Positions 27,481 through 37,696 of a DNA stretch of 64,000 nt are shown here, piece by piece. Position 1 is the stretch's first letter. Each line of letters starts with the position of its first letter. Made by a program: the position numbers and the translations under genes. The notes beneath the pieces were generated by a model, which searched no databases, had not been told where the DNA came from, and saw nothing but the letters and a program-made list of their open reading frames with translations. The stretch comes from Pseudomonas sp. LS-2 (GTDB lineage: Bacteria > Pseudomonadota > Gammaproteobacteria > Pseudomonadales > Pseudomonadaceae). Location of the stretch: assembly GCF_003605735.1 (NCBI RefSeq), contig NZ_QXTJ01000003.1, forward strand, positions 58,907 through 122,906. Reading direction: 5' to 3'.

Positions 27481-28632
27481 ATGGACCAGAAGACTTTTAT
27501 CAAGACGATGCGCAGTTGGCAGAACGGCTCGATCACTCGCCGGGACTTCCTTGGGCGCACAGGCCTTGGCATCGCTGCAGCGGTGGTCGCCACCAACATG
27601 CCTGGTCTGCTCGCTGGCAGCTCGAGCGCCAGTGCGTTGGGCGCTGAAAAGAGCATCGGTGATCGACTCGGCCTGGCGACCTGGCCTAACTATCACAGCC
27701 AGGAAAACCTCGATAACTTCGCCAAGACCACCGGCGCTCGCGTGTCGATGAGCGTGTTCGGCTCCAACGAAGAAATGCTCGCCAAACTTCAGGCCGGTGG
27801 CAGCGGCTGGGACGTGCTGGTACCGACCAACTACACCATCAGTACCTACGTGAAACTGGGGCTGATCGAGCCGCTGGATCTGGCGCGCATTCCCAACTTC
27901 GACCCGACAGCGTTCCAGGAAAAGTTCATGGCCCAAGGCACGGTCGACGGCAAGGTTTACGCCGTGCCGAAAAACTGGGGCACCACCGGCATGGCCTACG
28001 ACGGCGCCAAACTCAAGGCCAAACCGACCTCATGGAAAGAGTTCTGGGCCATCGCCAAGGACCAGGCCGACGGCCGCACCATGGTCCACGACTATCAACT
28101 GACCGCCATCGGTAACGCGCTGAAATCCTTCGGTTACAGCTTCAACTCCCTTGATCCGAAAGAACTGGCCGACGCCGAGAAGCTGCTGATCGAGGTCAAG
28201 CCGCACCTGTTCGCGATCAACTCCGATATTCAGCCATCGATGCGCAGCGGCGACGCCATTCTCGCCATGTCCTGGACCGGCGATGCCTCGCAACTGCATC
28301 GTGATATTCCGTCGATGGTCTACGCCTTGGGCAAGGAAGGCGGCGAGTTGTGGAGCGACTTCTTCGCGATCCCGAAAAGCGCCGAACACAAGGACGCCGC
28401 CTACGCATTCATCAATTACCTGCTCGACCCACAGCACAACAAGCTGGAAGTGCTGAGCCATGGCTACCCGAGCGGTGACAAGCGCGTCGACGCGCTGCTG
28501 CCCGCGGCAATGCTCAACGACCCGATCATGTACCCGGCCGCCGAGCAGTTGAGCCCGCTGGAGTTCGGCGCTGCCGCGACGCTGACCAGCCCGTGGCGCG
28601 CCGAACTGATGGCCCGCTTCAAGTCCGCATGA
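27481..28632 (+). CDS. Periplasmic polyamine-type substrate-binding protein with Tat signal
   Basis: The 383-residue protein has a twin-arginine signal (ITRRDFLGRTGLGIAAAVVA, residues 18-37) rather than a plain Sec signal. The mature part is a PotD/PotF-like solute-binding protein with LATWPNYHSQENLDNFAKTTG near the start and IPSMVYALGKEGGELWSDFFAIPKSAEHKDAAYAFINYLLD later. It should capture a polyamine or similar amine in the periplasm. The Tat route implies export in folded form. An AGACGGGGAGA ribosome site lies upstream. Confidence 0.93.
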   Translation: MDQKTFIKTMRSWQNGSITRRDFLGRTGLGIAAAVVATNMPGLLAGSSSASALGAEKSIGDRLGLATWPNYHSQENLDNFAKTTGARVSMSVFGSNEEMLAKLQAGGSGWDVLVPTNYTISTYVKLGLIEPLDLARIPNFDPTAFQEKFMAQGTVDGKVYAVPKNWGTTGMAYDGAKLKAKPTSWKEFWAIAKDQADGRTMVHDYQLTAIGNALKSFGYSFNSLDPKELADAEKLLIEVKPHLFAINSDIQPSMRSGDAILAMSWTGDASQLHRDIPSMVYALGKEGGELWSDFFAIPKSAEHKDAAYAFINYLLDPQHNKLEVLSHGYPSGDKRVDALLPAAMLNDPIMYPAAEQLSPLEFGAAATLTSPWRAELMARFKSA

Positions 28633-28662
28633 CCTCTCGCTATGAGCAATAAGGAACCGCAC

Positions 28663-29595
28663 ATGGATGCCGTCATTAACTCAGCCGCGCGGCACGCCGA
28701 GGCCAGCGCGGCTGACGCTGATACTCAGCGCGCGCAGGACAAGCGGCGCAGCCTGGGGCGCCGAATCACGCTGCTGATGCTGCTGCCGTCGACCCTGTGG
28801 TTCCTGCTGCTTCTGGTGATGCCGCTGGTGATCATTCTGGTCTTCAGCTTTGGCGAACGCAGTGCCGTCGGCGGATACGCCGGGGGCCTGACGCTGGCCA
28901 ACTATCTCAACCTCGGCTCCCGCGCCGCCGCGTTTGGCAACACATTGCTGCTCGCGCCGCTGGGGACGCTGGTGTGCCTGCTGGCCGCCTATCCGCTGGC
29001 GTATTTCCTTGCGGTCAAGGCCGGCAAGAATCGCTCGCTGTTACTGACGCTGGTGATCGTGCCGTTCTGGACCAGCTTCCTGATCCGCACCTACGCCTGG
29101 ATTTTCATCCTCAGCGGCAAAGGCATTCCGGCGCTGCTCGCCAGCGTCGGGCTGGACGACGTGCGCCTGATCAACACGCCGTACGCGGTGCTGATCGGCA
29201 TCGTCTACGGCTACCTGCCACTGATGGTGTTTCCGATCTACGTCAGCCTGGAAAAACTCGACAAACGCCTGCTGGAAGCTTCTGCCGATTTGGGCGCCAG
29301 CGCCTTCGAAAGCTTCCGACGGATCACTCTGCCACTCTCCGCACCGGGGATCATTACCGGGGTGATGCTGGTGTTCATTCTGCTGATGGGCGAATTCCTG
29401 ATCCCCGCCGTGCTCGGTGGCGGCAAGGTGTTCTTCGTCGGTAATGCGCTAGTGGACCTGTTCCTGCAATCGCGCAACTGGCCATTCGGCAGTGCGCTGG
29501 CGATGACGCTGGTGGCAATCATGCTAGTGATCATCGGCGTCTATCTCAAACTGGTGGCCCGCTACGGCGGCAAGCCCGGCGAAGGAGCGCTCTGA
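28663..29595 (+). CDS. ABC transporter permease (PotB/PotH type)
   Basis: AAGGAA lies 7 nt before the ATG at 28663 (MDAVINSAARH), giving 310 residues. The ATG at 28642 would add seven. About six membrane helices are visible (LLMLLPSTLWFLLLLVMPLVIILVF and others), with the inner-membrane EAA loop LLEASADLGASAFESFRRITLPLSAPGI near residue 200. It forms half the membrane channel of the amine importer with the next gene. Confidence 0.92.
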   Translation: MDAVINSAARHAEASAADADTQRAQDKRRSLGRRITLLMLLPSTLWFLLLLVMPLVIILVFSFGERSAVGGYAGGLTLANYLNLGSRAAAFGNTLLLAPLGTLVCLLAAYPLAYFLAVKAGKNRSLLLTLVIVPFWTSFLIRTYAWIFILSGKGIPALLASVGLDDVRLINTPYAVLIGIVYGYLPLMVFPIYVSLEKLDKRLLEASADLGASAFESFRRITLPLSAPGIITGVMLVFILLMGEFLIPAVLGGGKVFFVGNALVDLFLQSRNWPFGSALAMTLVAIMLVIIGVYLKLVARYGGKPGEGAL

Positions 29596-29596
29596 T

Positions 29597-30415
29597 ATGT
29601 GGCTGCGCACGTATTCCACTTCGCTTTACCTGTTTCTCTACCTGCCGATTGCCCTGATCATGCTGTTCAGCTTCAACGCCGGTCGCAGTGGCCTGGCCTT
29701 CGAATGCTGCTCGGTGCAGTGGTTCGGTCGCGCCTTCAGCAACCCTTTCATCATGGAAGCCTTGGGCAACAGCGCGCTGATCGCTACCTGTTCGGCGGTG
29801 CTGGCAACGCTGTTCGGAACGCTGGCGGTGTTTGGCCTGCAGCGCGCCAATAGCAAGGTGCGGCTGGCGTTCGATGCCCTCACCTACTGCGCGATTATCA
29901 TTCCCGGCATCGTCATCGGCATCTCGACGTTGATCGCCTTCATCAGCGTGTTCGACCTGATCAACCCGCTGCTGGCCCAACTGATGCCGAGCATTCCCAA
30001 GCTGAACATGGGTTTTTTCACCGTAGTCGCAGCCCATTCGTTATTCACCATGGCGTTGGTCATGGTGATCGTGCGTAGCCGCGTCGATTCTCTGGACAAA
30101 GCGTTGCAGGAGGCCTCCGCCGATCTGTACGCCCCGCCACTGGAGACCTTCTGGCGGGTGACCCTGCCGCAGATCACCCCGGCGATCATGGCGGGCTTCC
30201 TGCTGGCGTTCACTTTCAGCTTCGACGATTTCATCATCGCGTTCTTCGTCGCGGGCCCGGAAACCACGCTGCCGATCTACATCTTTTCGTCGATCCGGCG
30301 AGGCGTAACGCCGGAAATCAACGCCGTCTCGACTGTGATCATCTGCGCTTCGCTGGCCCTGCTGTTCACCTCCCGCTATCTGCAGAATCGCCGCACAGGA
30401 GCCTCACATGCGTGA
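29597..30415 (+). CDS. ABC transporter permease (PotC/PotI type)
   Basis: This 272-residue partner permease starts 1 nt after the preceding stop. It has six hydrophobic segments and the EAA loop LQEASADLYAPPLETFWRVTLPQITPAIMAG, followed by FTFSFDDFIIAFFVAGPETTLPIYIFSSI, which is typical of PotC. Its last 8 nt overlap the aldehyde dehydrogenase gene, so the two are coupled. Confidence 0.93.
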   Translation: MWLRTYSTSLYLFLYLPIALIMLFSFNAGRSGLAFECCSVQWFGRAFSNPFIMEALGNSALIATCSAVLATLFGTLAVFGLQRANSKVRLAFDALTYCAIIIPGIVIGISTLIAFISVFDLINPLLAQLMPSIPKLNMGFFTVVAAHSLFTMALVMVIVRSRVDSLDKALQEASADLYAPPLETFWRVTLPQITPAIMAGFLLAFTFSFDDFIIAFFVAGPETTLPIYIFSSIRRGVTPEINAVSTVIICASLALLFTSRYLQNRRTGASHA

Positions 30416-31880
30416 TCAGTTGTACATCAACGGCGAATGGGTCAGCCCCGATCTGGGCGGTTACATGGACGTCATCGATCCGGCGACCGAGCAGGTTCTG
30501 CAGCAGGTCGCGGCCGGCACCGAAGAGGACATCGATCACGCTGTGCGTGCTGCGCGAAGGGCGTTCGACAGCAACTGGGGGCAGACCACAGGCGCCGAAC
30601 GGGCTGTCTGGCTGGAGGCGCTGGCCGACGAACTGCAAGGCTCTCAAGACGAATTGTCGACGCTCGAAGTGCGTGACAACGGAAAACCCTTGCCTGAAGC
30701 GCAGTGGGACATCGGTGATGCAATTGCCTGCTTTCGCTATTACGCGGGCCTGGCTAGTGAGCTGGACGGTCGGCAGGATCAGCCATTGACCCTGCCTGAT
30801 GAACGCTTTCGTTGCCGCACTCGCCTGGAGCCGATCGGCGTCGCCGGGCAGATCATTCCGTGGAACTATCCGCTCCTGATGGCCGCCTGGAAAGTCGCGC
30901 CGGCACTGGCAGCAGGCGCGACAGCCGTATTGAAACCCTCGGAGCTGACACCACTCACAGCCCTGGAGCTGGCAGGCGCCGCAGACCGTATCGGTCTTCC
31001 GGCAGGCGTGCTGAACATTGTCACGGGACTTGGCGCCGACGCGGGCAGCCCACTCACGCTGCACCCTGGTGTCGACAAACTGGCCTTCACCGGCAGCGTC
31101 CCGACAGGGTCGAAAATCATGGCGGCGGCCGCCAGCGACATCAAGAACATCAGCCTGGAGCTGGGCGGAAAATCAGCGTTCATCGTGTTTGAAGACGCCG
31201 ATGTCGAGGCAGCGGTGGAGTGGATTCTGTTCGGGATTTTCTGGAATCAGGGCCAGGTCTGCAGCGCGACGTCCCGCCTGCTGGTGCACGAAAACATTGC
31301 TGCGCGCCTGATTGAACGGCTGGTCGAGGAGACCCGCAAGATCACTATCGGCCAAGGTCTTGAGGAAGGCGTACTGCTTGGGCCGCTGGTAAGCCGCGGT
31401 CAATACGAAAAGGTGCTGGGTTTCGTTGATCAGGGCAAGGCCAGCGGCGCGAAGCTGCTCAGCGGTGGCAAGCGTCCAGCGCATCTGGAGCGGGGCTATT
31501 TCATGGAGCCTGCGATTTTCGATGAGCCCGCACACAACAGCGTCATCTGGTGCGAGGAAGTCTTTGGGCCGGTGCTCTGCATCAAGCGCTTCAAGGATGA
31601 ACAGCAAGCGGTGCAGATGGCTAACGCCAGCCGCTTCGGCCTTGCGGCGGCAGTGATGAGCGCCGATCCGCAACGAGCGACGCGCGTGGCCAATCAGCTG
31701 CGCGCCGGAATCATCTGGGTGAACTGCTCACAACCCACCTTCGTCGAAGCGCCCTGGGGAGGAATGAAGCACAGCGGCATTGGCCGGGAGCTGGGCCAGT
31801 GGGGGCTGGATAACTATCTGGAGGTCAAGCAGGTGACCGAGTACGTCAGCGATCAGGCTTGGGGTTGGTATATCAGATGA
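30408..31880 (+). CDS. Aldehyde dehydrogenase (aminoaldehyde/betaine-aldehyde type)
   Basis: The 490-residue NAD(P)-dependent enzyme has catalytic Cys285 (NQGQVCSATSR) and general base Glu251 (LELGGKSAF). The cofactor segment is IIPWNYPLLMAAWKVAPALAAG, and the C-terminus is EYVSDQAWGWYIR. It resembles betaine-aldehyde and gamma-aminobutyraldehyde dehydrogenases. Its place in a polyamine-type transport operon favours an aminoaldehyde made from the imported amine, but no amine oxidase or transaminase accompanies it. The start has GGAG 8 nt upstream inside the permease gene. Confidence 0.92.
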   Translation: MRDQLYINGEWVSPDLGGYMDVIDPATEQVLQQVAAGTEEDIDHAVRAARRAFDSNWGQTTGAERAVWLEALADELQGSQDELSTLEVRDNGKPLPEAQWDIGDAIACFRYYAGLASELDGRQDQPLTLPDERFRCRTRLEPIGVAGQIIPWNYPLLMAAWKVAPALAAGATAVLKPSELTPLTALELAGAADRIGLPAGVLNIVTGLGADAGSPLTLHPGVDKLAFTGSVPTGSKIMAAAASDIKNISLELGGKSAFIVFEDADVEAAVEWILFGIFWNQGQVCSATSRLLVHENIAARLIERLVEETRKITIGQGLEEGVLLGPLVSRGQYEKVLGFVDQGKASGAKLLSGGKRPAHLERGYFMEPAIFDEPAHNSVIWCEEVFGPVLCIKRFKDEQQAVQMANASRFGLAAAVMSADPQRATRVANQLRAGIIWVNCSQPTFVEAPWGGMKHSGIGRELGQWGLDNYLEVKQVTEYVSDQAWGWYIR

Positions 31881-31891
31881 TTTCACCTGAT

Positions 31892-31936
31892 TGACGCAGA
31901 GCGTCAGACGAAGCATTCCCACGCAGAGCGTGGGAA
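31892..31936. repeat. Two adjacent hairpins with AGA loops (GCGT-type repeat)
   Basis: TGACGC-AGA-GCGTCA at 31892-31906 is followed by TTCCCACGC-AGA-GCGTGGGAA at 31916-31936. Both share the AGAGCGT core. They lie between convergent genes and may stop transcripts from both sides. Confidence 0.75.
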
Positions 31937-31965
31937 CGATCACTGGATCTGACGAACCCAGCGCC

Positions 31966-32646
31966 CTAGTCCAGCAGCTCCAGATGCAGATGCTCGGCAA
32001 CCATTTCCGCAGTGGCCTTCTTCATATGCGGCACGCGGCCCAGGCACGGCGCGGGTAGGCGCTCGGCCAGGGTCGCCAGGTTTTCTTCGAGGCGCGAGGT
32101 TTTGGGGTCGATGATATTCGCCACCCAGCCCGCCAGTTGCAGCCCGTCATTGGCAATTGCCTCGGCAGACAGCAACGCGTGGCTGATGCAACCCAGCCGC
32201 ACCCCCACCACTAGAATCACGGGTAGCTTCAACGCGATCGCCAGATCGGAAAGGTTCGCCTGATCCGCCAACGGCACGCGCCAGCCGCCCGCGCCCTCGA
32301 TGAGGGTGAAGTCGGCTTGTTTGGCGAGGATATGGCGCATCGGCTCGAGCAAAGAACTCACGGTCAGCGCAACCCCCGCCTCCCGCGCTGCCAGATGCGG
32401 GGCAATCGGCGGCTCGAAGGCAACAGGGTTGACCTCGTTATACGTCAACGCGATGGAACACTCGGCGCGCAACGCCACCGCATCGGGGTTGCGCAGGCCC
32501 TTGGGCTTCACATCGCAGCCGGAGGCGACAGGCTTGCCCGCCGCCGTGCTCAATCCGGATTGTCGCGCCGCATACAAAAGACCGGTGGCAATGGTGGTCT
32601 TGCCAACATCGGTATCGGTTCCCGCGATGAAATACGCAGCACTCAT
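31966..32646 (-). CDS. bioD: Dethiobiotin synthetase
   Basis: The ATG at 32646 (MSAAYFIAGTDTDVGKTT) gives 226 residues. The P-loop GTDTDVGKTT is at residues 9-18, and IEGAGGWRVPL is the second nucleotide/substrate segment. It carboxylates 7,8-diaminopelargonate with ATP and CO2 and closes the ureido ring. It is the last gene of bioB-F-H-C-D, 88 nt after bioC, and converges with the aldehyde dehydrogenase gene. The transaminase gene bioA is not in this window. Confidence 0.95.
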   Translation of the reverse strand: MSAAYFIAGTDTDVGKTTIATGLLYAARQSGLSTAAGKPVASGCDVKPKGLRNPDAVALRAECSIALTYNEVNPVAFEPPIAPHLAAREAGVALTVSSLLEPMRHILAKQADFTLIEGAGGWRVPLADQANLSDLAIALKLPVILVVGVRLGCISHALLSAEAIANDGLQLAGWVANIIDPKTSRLEENLATLAERLPAPCLGRVPHMKKATAEMVAEHLHLELLD

Positions 32647-32734
32647 CTTGGCGACCATCCGTTCAGAATTTTTCAAACTATTGCCTATTCACTATAGCGC
32701 TCACACGAACGGCGCTCGCAAAACCGGTCACTTT

Positions 32735-33583
32735 TTAAACAATCGCAGGTTTTTCCAGCACGGCGTAGACCACCTGATAGGTCGCCGGCAGGCCTTTTTC
32801 CTGACGATAGCCTTCATAAGCCTCGATCAACGCCTGAATGCGCGCTCGCCCGGTCAACCCGCCCGGACGTCCCGGATTGATGTTGTGGGCGCCGAGGGCC
32901 TTGAGTTCGTGGGTCAAACTGCGCACGTCGGGGTAATGCAGAACGTGGGGCAGTACAGCCAGGCTGCGCACTTGCAGACCGCTGGCGGTGCACAGCGTCT
33001 GATAGTCCTCGAACTCGCGGAAACGATTGACGTGCACCATCCCGTCAACCGCCTGCCAACTGTCCCGCAACTCATACAGGGTACCGACGCACAGGCTGGC
33101 GAAACCGAATACGCCGCCGGGCTGCAACACTCGATTCGCCTCGCCGAGCACGGCGGCGAAATCCGAACACCACTGCACAGCGAGGCTGGAAAACATCAGC
33201 TCGACGCTGCCCTCGCGCAACGGCAAGTTCTCGGCATCGCCCGCCACGTAGTGCTGTGCACCACCCATAGGTCGAGCATGGCGCAACATGCCTTCGGCAA
33301 TGTCCAGGGCGATGCCTTCGCTGTCAGGGAAAGTCTGCGCCAGCGCGCGGCTGAAATAACCGGTGCCACTGCCCAGATCGAGCCAGCGAAAGGGCGTCAT
33401 CTGCGGTAGACGCGACATCAGCTCGGCGCCCACCGCGCGCTGCAACTCAGCAACGCTGTCATAACTTGCCGCTGCCTTGGAGAACGAAGCTGCTACCTGA
33501 CGTTTGTCGGGCAGAGGGTTCTGGATTGTCGCCTGTTGCTGTTTCACGGCCTTCAACACCGCACAGTGGGAAAGATCAGTCAT
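32735..33583 (-). CDS. bioC: Malonyl-ACP O-methyltransferase
   Basis: The start at 33583 ([13 protein letters not shown]) agrees with the N-terminus I recall for Pseudomonas BioC. An ATG four codons earlier is possible. The product is 282 residues, with SAM-binding [10 protein letters not shown] at about residues 68-77 and the Rossmann methyltransferase fold ([20 protein letters not shown]). It methylates malonyl-ACP so that the fatty-acid machinery can build the pimelate chain. It overlaps bioH by 8 nt. Confidence 0.94.
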   Translation of the reverse strand: MTDLSHCAVLKAVKQQQATIQNPLPDKRQVAASFSKAAASYDSVAELQRAVGAELMSRLPQMTPFRWLDLGSGTGYFSRALAQTFPDSEGIALDIAEGMLRHARPMGGAQHYVAGDAENLPLREGSVELMFSSLAVQWCSDFAAVLGEANRVLQPGGVFGFASLCVGTLYELRDSWQAVDGMVHVNRFREFEDYQTLCTASGLQVRSLAVLPHVLHYPDVRSLTHELKALGAHNINPGRPGGLTGRARIQALIEAYEGYRQEKGLPATYQVVYAVLEKPAIV

Positions 33584-34307
33584 CACCGGACTCATGTAGG
33601 AACGCCTGGACCGCCCCGGCCACGCCGTGGGGGTTTTCCAGGATGAATGCGTGGCTGGCCTGCTCGATCACGCCGACTTCGATGTCAGGCAAGAGATTGA
33701 GCAGGTCGGTCGAAGCTTCTGCCGGTACCAACGCATCAAGACCGCCAAACAGATGTAACTGCGGGCCTCTGAAAGCCTGCAGTGCGGCACGAGTGTCCAT
33801 CTGTTCGAGCAATTTGAGGCCTTCGATCAGGCCGTTGCTGGTACCTTGGGGCGCGCCAGCCTTCAGTTGTCGCGACAAGGCGCGGGGCTCTTCGGCGCCT
33901 TGTACGCAAAGCAGGCTGAAGCGCTTGAGGGTTGCATCCGGGTCGGCCTTGCAGCCATTGATGAACGCATCGAAATCAGTCTGCGGCATCGCATTCGGCC
34001 ATTGGCTGCGGGCGACGAAACAGACATTGCTGGCAAATGTCGCCAGGCCACAGCAACGTTCACCACGTCTGGCCGCCAACTCAGCGGCCAGCATGCCGCC
34101 AAGGGACCAACCGCCCAGCCAGACGTTGTCCGGCACGCTCGAATCCAGTTCGTCGAGCCAGTCGCCGAGGTCATCGTTGTCCATATCCGGCAACGGTTCG
34201 ATCTCGACCCGCAGGTGTTCATCCAGTCCACGTAACGCCGCCGCCAAGGGCTCCAGCGGCGAGATGCCAAGGCCCCAGCCCGGTAGCAGGATCAACCGAT
34301 CACGCAT
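33576..34307 (-). CDS. bioH: Pimeloyl-ACP methyl ester carboxylesterase
   Basis: The 243-residue alpha/beta hydrolase has nucleophile Ser68 in GGWSLGGM, a late acid in FGGLDALVP and His in IEQASHAFI. It removes the methyl group that BioC placed, freeing pimeloyl-ACP for BioF. It overlaps bioF by 8 nt upstream and bioC by 8 nt downstream, so the three should be co-translated. Confidence 0.95.
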   Translation of the reverse strand: MRDRLILLPGWGLGISPLEPLAAALRGLDEHLRVEIEPLPDMDNDDLGDWLDELDSSVPDNVWLGGWSLGGMLAAELAARRGERCCGLATFASNVCFVARSQWPNAMPQTDFDAFINGCKADPDATLKRFSLLCVQGAEEPRALSRQLKAGAPQGTSNGLIEGLKLLEQMDTRAALQAFRGPQLHLFGGLDALVPAEASTDLLNLLPDIEVGVIEQASHAFILENPHGVAGAVQAFLHESGDD

Positions 34308-35490
34308 GTTGTGACTCCAACGAATCGCTCTCGCCCAGCAGCGGATGGCACTGCTCCAGTGCTTCCAACAATAGCTGTACCTGAGCCTCGCTGTGCGCCG
34401 CGGACAACGTCACGCGCAAACGCGCGCTGCCAGCGGGTACGGTTGGCGGGCGAATCGCAGTCACCATCAACCCACGTTCGCGCAGCATTTGCGACAAACG
34501 CACTGCTCGGCCGCTGTCGCCGATGAGAATCGGCTGAATCGGCGTGAAGCTGTCCATCAGCTCCAGGCCAATGGCTTGCGCGCCATCGCGAAACTGCTTG
34601 ATCAACGCTCGCAAATGCTCGCGACGCCAGTGTTCGGTGCGCAGCAATTCCAGGCTCTTCAGGGTAGCGCAGGCCAAGGCAGGTGGTTGGCTGGTGGTGT
34701 AGATGTAAGGCCGGGCAAACTGAATAAGGGTCTCGATCAGCGCTTCGCTGCCTGCGACGAACGCCCCGGCGGTGCCGAACGATTTGCCCAGGGTGCCGAT
34801 CAACACCGGCACATCATCCATGCTCAATCCGAAATGCTCGACGATCCCTGCGCCGTTCGAACCCAGCGGGCCGAAGCCATGGGCGTCGTCAACCATCAGC
34901 CAGGCGTTTTTGGCTTTCGCGACCTTTGCAAGGGCCGGCAGGTCAGCGATGTCGCCGTCCATGCTGAACACGCCGTCAGTGACGACCAGAGTATCGCCCA
35001 CTGACTTTTCCAGCCGAGAGGCCAGACTGTCAGCATCGTTATGCAGATAGCGGGAAAAACGTGCGCCGCTGAGCAGGCCGGCGTCGAGCAAAGACGCATG
35101 ATTGAGGCGATCTTCCAGAACGGTATCGCCCTGCCCTACCAACGCGGTGACGGCGCCGAGATTGGCCATGTAGCCGTTTGAAAACAGCAATGCGCGCGGA
35201 CGACCGGTGAGATCGGCCAAGGCTTCTTCCAGTTCGTGATGCGGGGTGCTGTGGCCGATGACCAGATGCGAGGCCCCGCCGCCCACACCCCAACGCTGCG
35301 CGCCAGCCTTCCAGGCGGTGATGACATCAGGGTGGTTGGCCAGGCCCATGTAGTCGTTGTTGCAGAACGCCAGCAGCGGCTTGCCATCGACCACGACTTC
35401 AGGGCCCTGCGGGCTTTCAAGCAGCGGACGCTGACGGTAAAGGTGTTCGGCACGACGGGCAGCGAGACGTGCGCTCAGATCGAAAGACAT
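34300..35490 (-). CDS. bioF: 8-amino-7-oxononanoate synthase
   Basis: The ATG at 35490 ([20 protein letters not shown]) gives 396 residues, the normal length; the open frame extends 14 codons further. The PLP lysine is Lys236 in [11 protein letters not shown], and [10 protein letters not shown] carries the cofactor aspartate. It condenses pimeloyl-ACP with alanine. A REP pair lies in the 144-nt gap after bioB, which may affect processing between the two genes. Confidence 0.96.
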   Translation of the reverse strand: MSFDLSARLAARRAEHLYRQRPLLESPQGPEVVVDGKPLLAFCNNDYMGLANHPDVITAWKAGAQRWGVGGGASHLVIGHSTPHHELEEALADLTGRPRALLFSNGYMANLGAVTALVGQGDTVLEDRLNHASLLDAGLLSGARFSRYLHNDADSLASRLEKSVGDTLVVTDGVFSMDGDIADLPALAKVAKAKNAWLMVDDAHGFGPLGSNGAGIVEHFGLSMDDVPVLIGTLGKSFGTAGAFVAGSEALIETLIQFARPYIYTTSQPPALACATLKSLELLRTEHWRREHLRALIKQFRDGAQAIGLELMDSFTPIQPILIGDSGRAVRLSQMLRERGLMVTAIRPPTVPAGSARLRVTLSAAHSEAQVQLLLEALEQCHPLLGESDSLESQHA

Positions 35491-35535
35491 GCAGGCCTCG
35501 ATGGTTCGGTGAGGGGAGCGCGTTAGCCGCAATCT

Positions 35536-35606
35536 CCTGTGGCAGCATGGTTTGCCGGCGGTCGCGATTCCGAATCCGTCACCGCGGGCAAGCCAGACTG
35601 CTACAG
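35536..35606. repeat. REP-type inverted pair inside the bio operon
   Basis: CCTGTGGCAGCATGGTTTGC and the inverted GCAAGCCAGACTGCTACAG enclose a short spacer between bioB and bioF. Confidence 0.8.
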
Positions 35607-35634
35607 AAGTTGGTCGCAGTCAGGATTGAACGGA

Positions 35635-36690
35635 TCAAACCGCCGCGTCGTAAAACATCTCGCTGCTTTTCTGCTCGATCAGCGCCTGCTCGATAGCCGC
35701 CTGATGAACTTCATCGGAATGCTCTTCACGCGCTTCCGGCTGGATGCCCAGACGCGAGAACAGCAGCATGTCCTTGTCAGCCTGCGGGTTGGCGGTGGTC
35801 AGCAGTTTGTCGCCGTAGAAGATCGAGTTGGCGCCGGCGAAGAACGCCAGGGCCTGCATCTGATCATTCATGGCCTCGCGGCCCGCGGACAGGCGCACAT
35901 GGGACTGCGGCATCAGGATGCGCGCCACGGCCAGCATGCGGATGAAGTCGAACGGATCGACATCTTCGGCGTTGGCCAGCGGAGTACCCGCGACTTTCAC
36001 CAACATGTTGATCGGCACCGACTCCGGGTGCTCAGGCAGGTTGGCCAGCTGGATCAACAGATTGGCGCGGTCATCCAGCGACTCGCCCATGCCGAGAATG
36101 CCGCCGGAGCAGATCTTCATGCCCGCATCACGCACGTACGCCAAGGTCTGCAGACGCTCGCTATAAGTACGGGTGGTGATGATGCTGGTGTAGAAGTCCG
36201 GCGAGGTGTCGAGGTTGTGGTTGTAGTAATCAAGACCCGCGTCAGCCAGTGCCTTGGTCTGATCCTGATCCAGCTTACCCAGGGTCATGCAGGTTTCCAG
36301 GCCCATGGCCTTGACGCCTTTGACCATTTCCAGCACGTACGGCATGTCTTTGGCTGACGGGTGCTTCCACGCGGCGCCCATGCAGAAACGGGTCGAACCG
36401 ATTGCCTTGGCACGCGCCGCTTCTTCCAGCACTTGCTGGACCTGCATCAGCTTTTCTTTCTCCAGGCCGGTGTTGTAGTGGCCGGACTGCGGGCAGTACT
36501 TGCAGTCTTCAGGACAGGCGCCTGTCTTGATCGAGAGCAGGGTAGAGACTTGAACGCGGTTAGCGTCGAAATGAGCGCGGTGCACGGTTTGCGCCTGAAA
36601 CAGCAGGTCATTGAACGGCTGTGTGAACAGTGCCCGGACCTCGGCTAGATTCCAGTCGTGACGCAAATTGGCATTGATGCTGGCGCTCAT
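35635..36690 (-). CDS. bioB: Biotin synthase
   Basis: The 351-residue radical SAM enzyme inserts sulfur into dethiobiotin. The 4Fe-4S cysteines are Cys59, Cys63 and Cys66 (CPEDCKYC). [11 protein letters not shown] and [11 protein letters not shown] are standard BioB segments. AAGGAG sits 7 nt before the ATG. It is the first gene of the bio operon and diverges from comF across 109 nt. Confidence 0.97.
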   Translation of the reverse strand: MSASINANLRHDWNLAEVRALFTQPFNDLLFQAQTVHRAHFDANRVQVSTLLSIKTGACPEDCKYCPQSGHYNTGLEKEKLMQVQQVLEEAARAKAIGSTRFCMGAAWKHPSAKDMPYVLEMVKGVKAMGLETCMTLGKLDQDQTKALADAGLDYYNHNLDTSPDFYTSIITTRTYSERLQTLAYVRDAGMKICSGGILGMGESLDDRANLLIQLANLPEHPESVPINMLVKVAGTPLANAEDVDPFDFIRMLAVARILMPQSHVRLSAGREAMNDQMQALAFFAGANSIFYGDKLLTTANPQADKDMLLFSRLGIQPEAREEHSDEVHQAAIEQALIEQKSSEMFYDAAV

Positions 36691-36799
36691 GGGCGGCTCC
36701 TTGATGTTTTTTGGCGAGCACCCGGGCGGTCAGCTCAATCGGCAAAACCAGAAAGTCCACAGGCGCAACACGGATGTTCGGCATATTTAAGGAAGTGAC

Positions 36800-37534
36800 A
36801 TGCGCTGTCAACCACACAACGGACATCAGGTTTACATCTGGTTAGAAAACGTACAGACCTGTCTGTTATGCGATGAGCAGACCGATTCACTCAGCCCGAT
36901 CTGCATCGCCTGTGAAAGCGAACTGCCGTGGCTGATCGACCAATGTGAACACTGCGCTTTGCCCATGCCGATGTCAGGCCTGACCTGCGCGCAATGCCTG
37001 CGCCGTACCCCGGCGTTCGGCGACGTTATCGTGCCGTGGCTTTACGACTTCCCTATCGACACTTTGGTCACACGTTTCAAGCATCAGGGCAAATGGCCCA
37101 TTGGACGGCTCTTGGCCGAACTGCTCGGGCAGACGTTGCAACATCGCTTCGACGAAGGGCTTCAGCGTCCTGACGTTTTGATCCCTGTACCGCTGGGCAA
37201 CAAGAGAATGCGCCAACGCGGTTACAACCAGGCGGCAATGCTCGCTCGTTGGCTGGGAAGCGTACTGCAACTCCCTGTAGATGAAAAAACGATCAGACGC
37301 GTAAAGGAGACACCCGCACAACAGGGTCTGGATGCCAAGGCGAGGAAGCGCAATCTGCGCGATGCGTTCGCACTGATCGAACCACACCGTATCAGCGGAA
37401 CACATGTCGCACTGATCGACGATGTGCTGACCACGGGTTCCACGGCTGACATGATCGCGCGGTTGCTGATCAGCGCCGGCGCCAGGAAGGTGGATGTGTA
37501 TTGCCTGGCGAGAACGCCGAAGCCTGAAGATTGA
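36800..37534 (+). CDS. comF: ComF family phosphoribosyltransferase-like protein
   Basis: The 244-residue protein has an N-terminal zinc-ribbon-like set of cysteines (CLLCDEQ … CIACE … CEHCALP … CAQCLRR) and a C-terminal phosphoribosyltransferase fold with the PRPP loop HVALIDDVLTTGSTADMIA. RQRGYNQAAMLARWLG is a family signature. ComF acts in natural DNA uptake in competent bacteria; in many others its role is uncertain. AAGGAAG lies 5 nt before the ATG. Confidence 0.92.
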   Translation: MRCQPHNGHQVYIWLENVQTCLLCDEQTDSLSPICIACESELPWLIDQCEHCALPMPMSGLTCAQCLRRTPAFGDVIVPWLYDFPIDTLVTRFKHQGKWPIGRLLAELLGQTLQHRFDEGLQRPDVLIPVPLGNKRMRQRGYNQAAMLARWLGSVLQLPVDEKTIRRVKETPAQQGLDAKARKRNLRDAFALIEPHRISGTHVALIDDVLTTGSTADMIARLLISAGARKVDVYCLARTPKPED

Positions 37535-37559
37535 ATATGCAACGGATAGTGATAAACCC

Positions 37560-37629
37560 CTGTAGCAGTCCGGCTTGCCGGCGGTAGCGATGCCACAGAA
37601 GCTGCCGCCGGCAAGCCGGACTGCTACAG
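37560..37629. repeat. REP-type inverted pair, near-perfect
   Basis: CTGTAGCAGTCCGGCTTGCC (37560 onward) and its exact inverse ending CTGCTACAG enclose about 30 nt. This is the cleanest copy of the family in the window and lies between comF and modE. Confidence 0.92.
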
Positions 37630-37696
37630 GGCTTCGTGTGGAACCCGAGGAAACTGGCTTACACTCCATCCTCATTTCTTCAAAAAACTGCCAAAC

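Noticed and set aside
36826..36860. GGTTTACA near the comF start as a BirA half-site
   Set aside because: The matching half TGTAAACC is missing at the required spacing and the site lies inside comF rather than before bioB.
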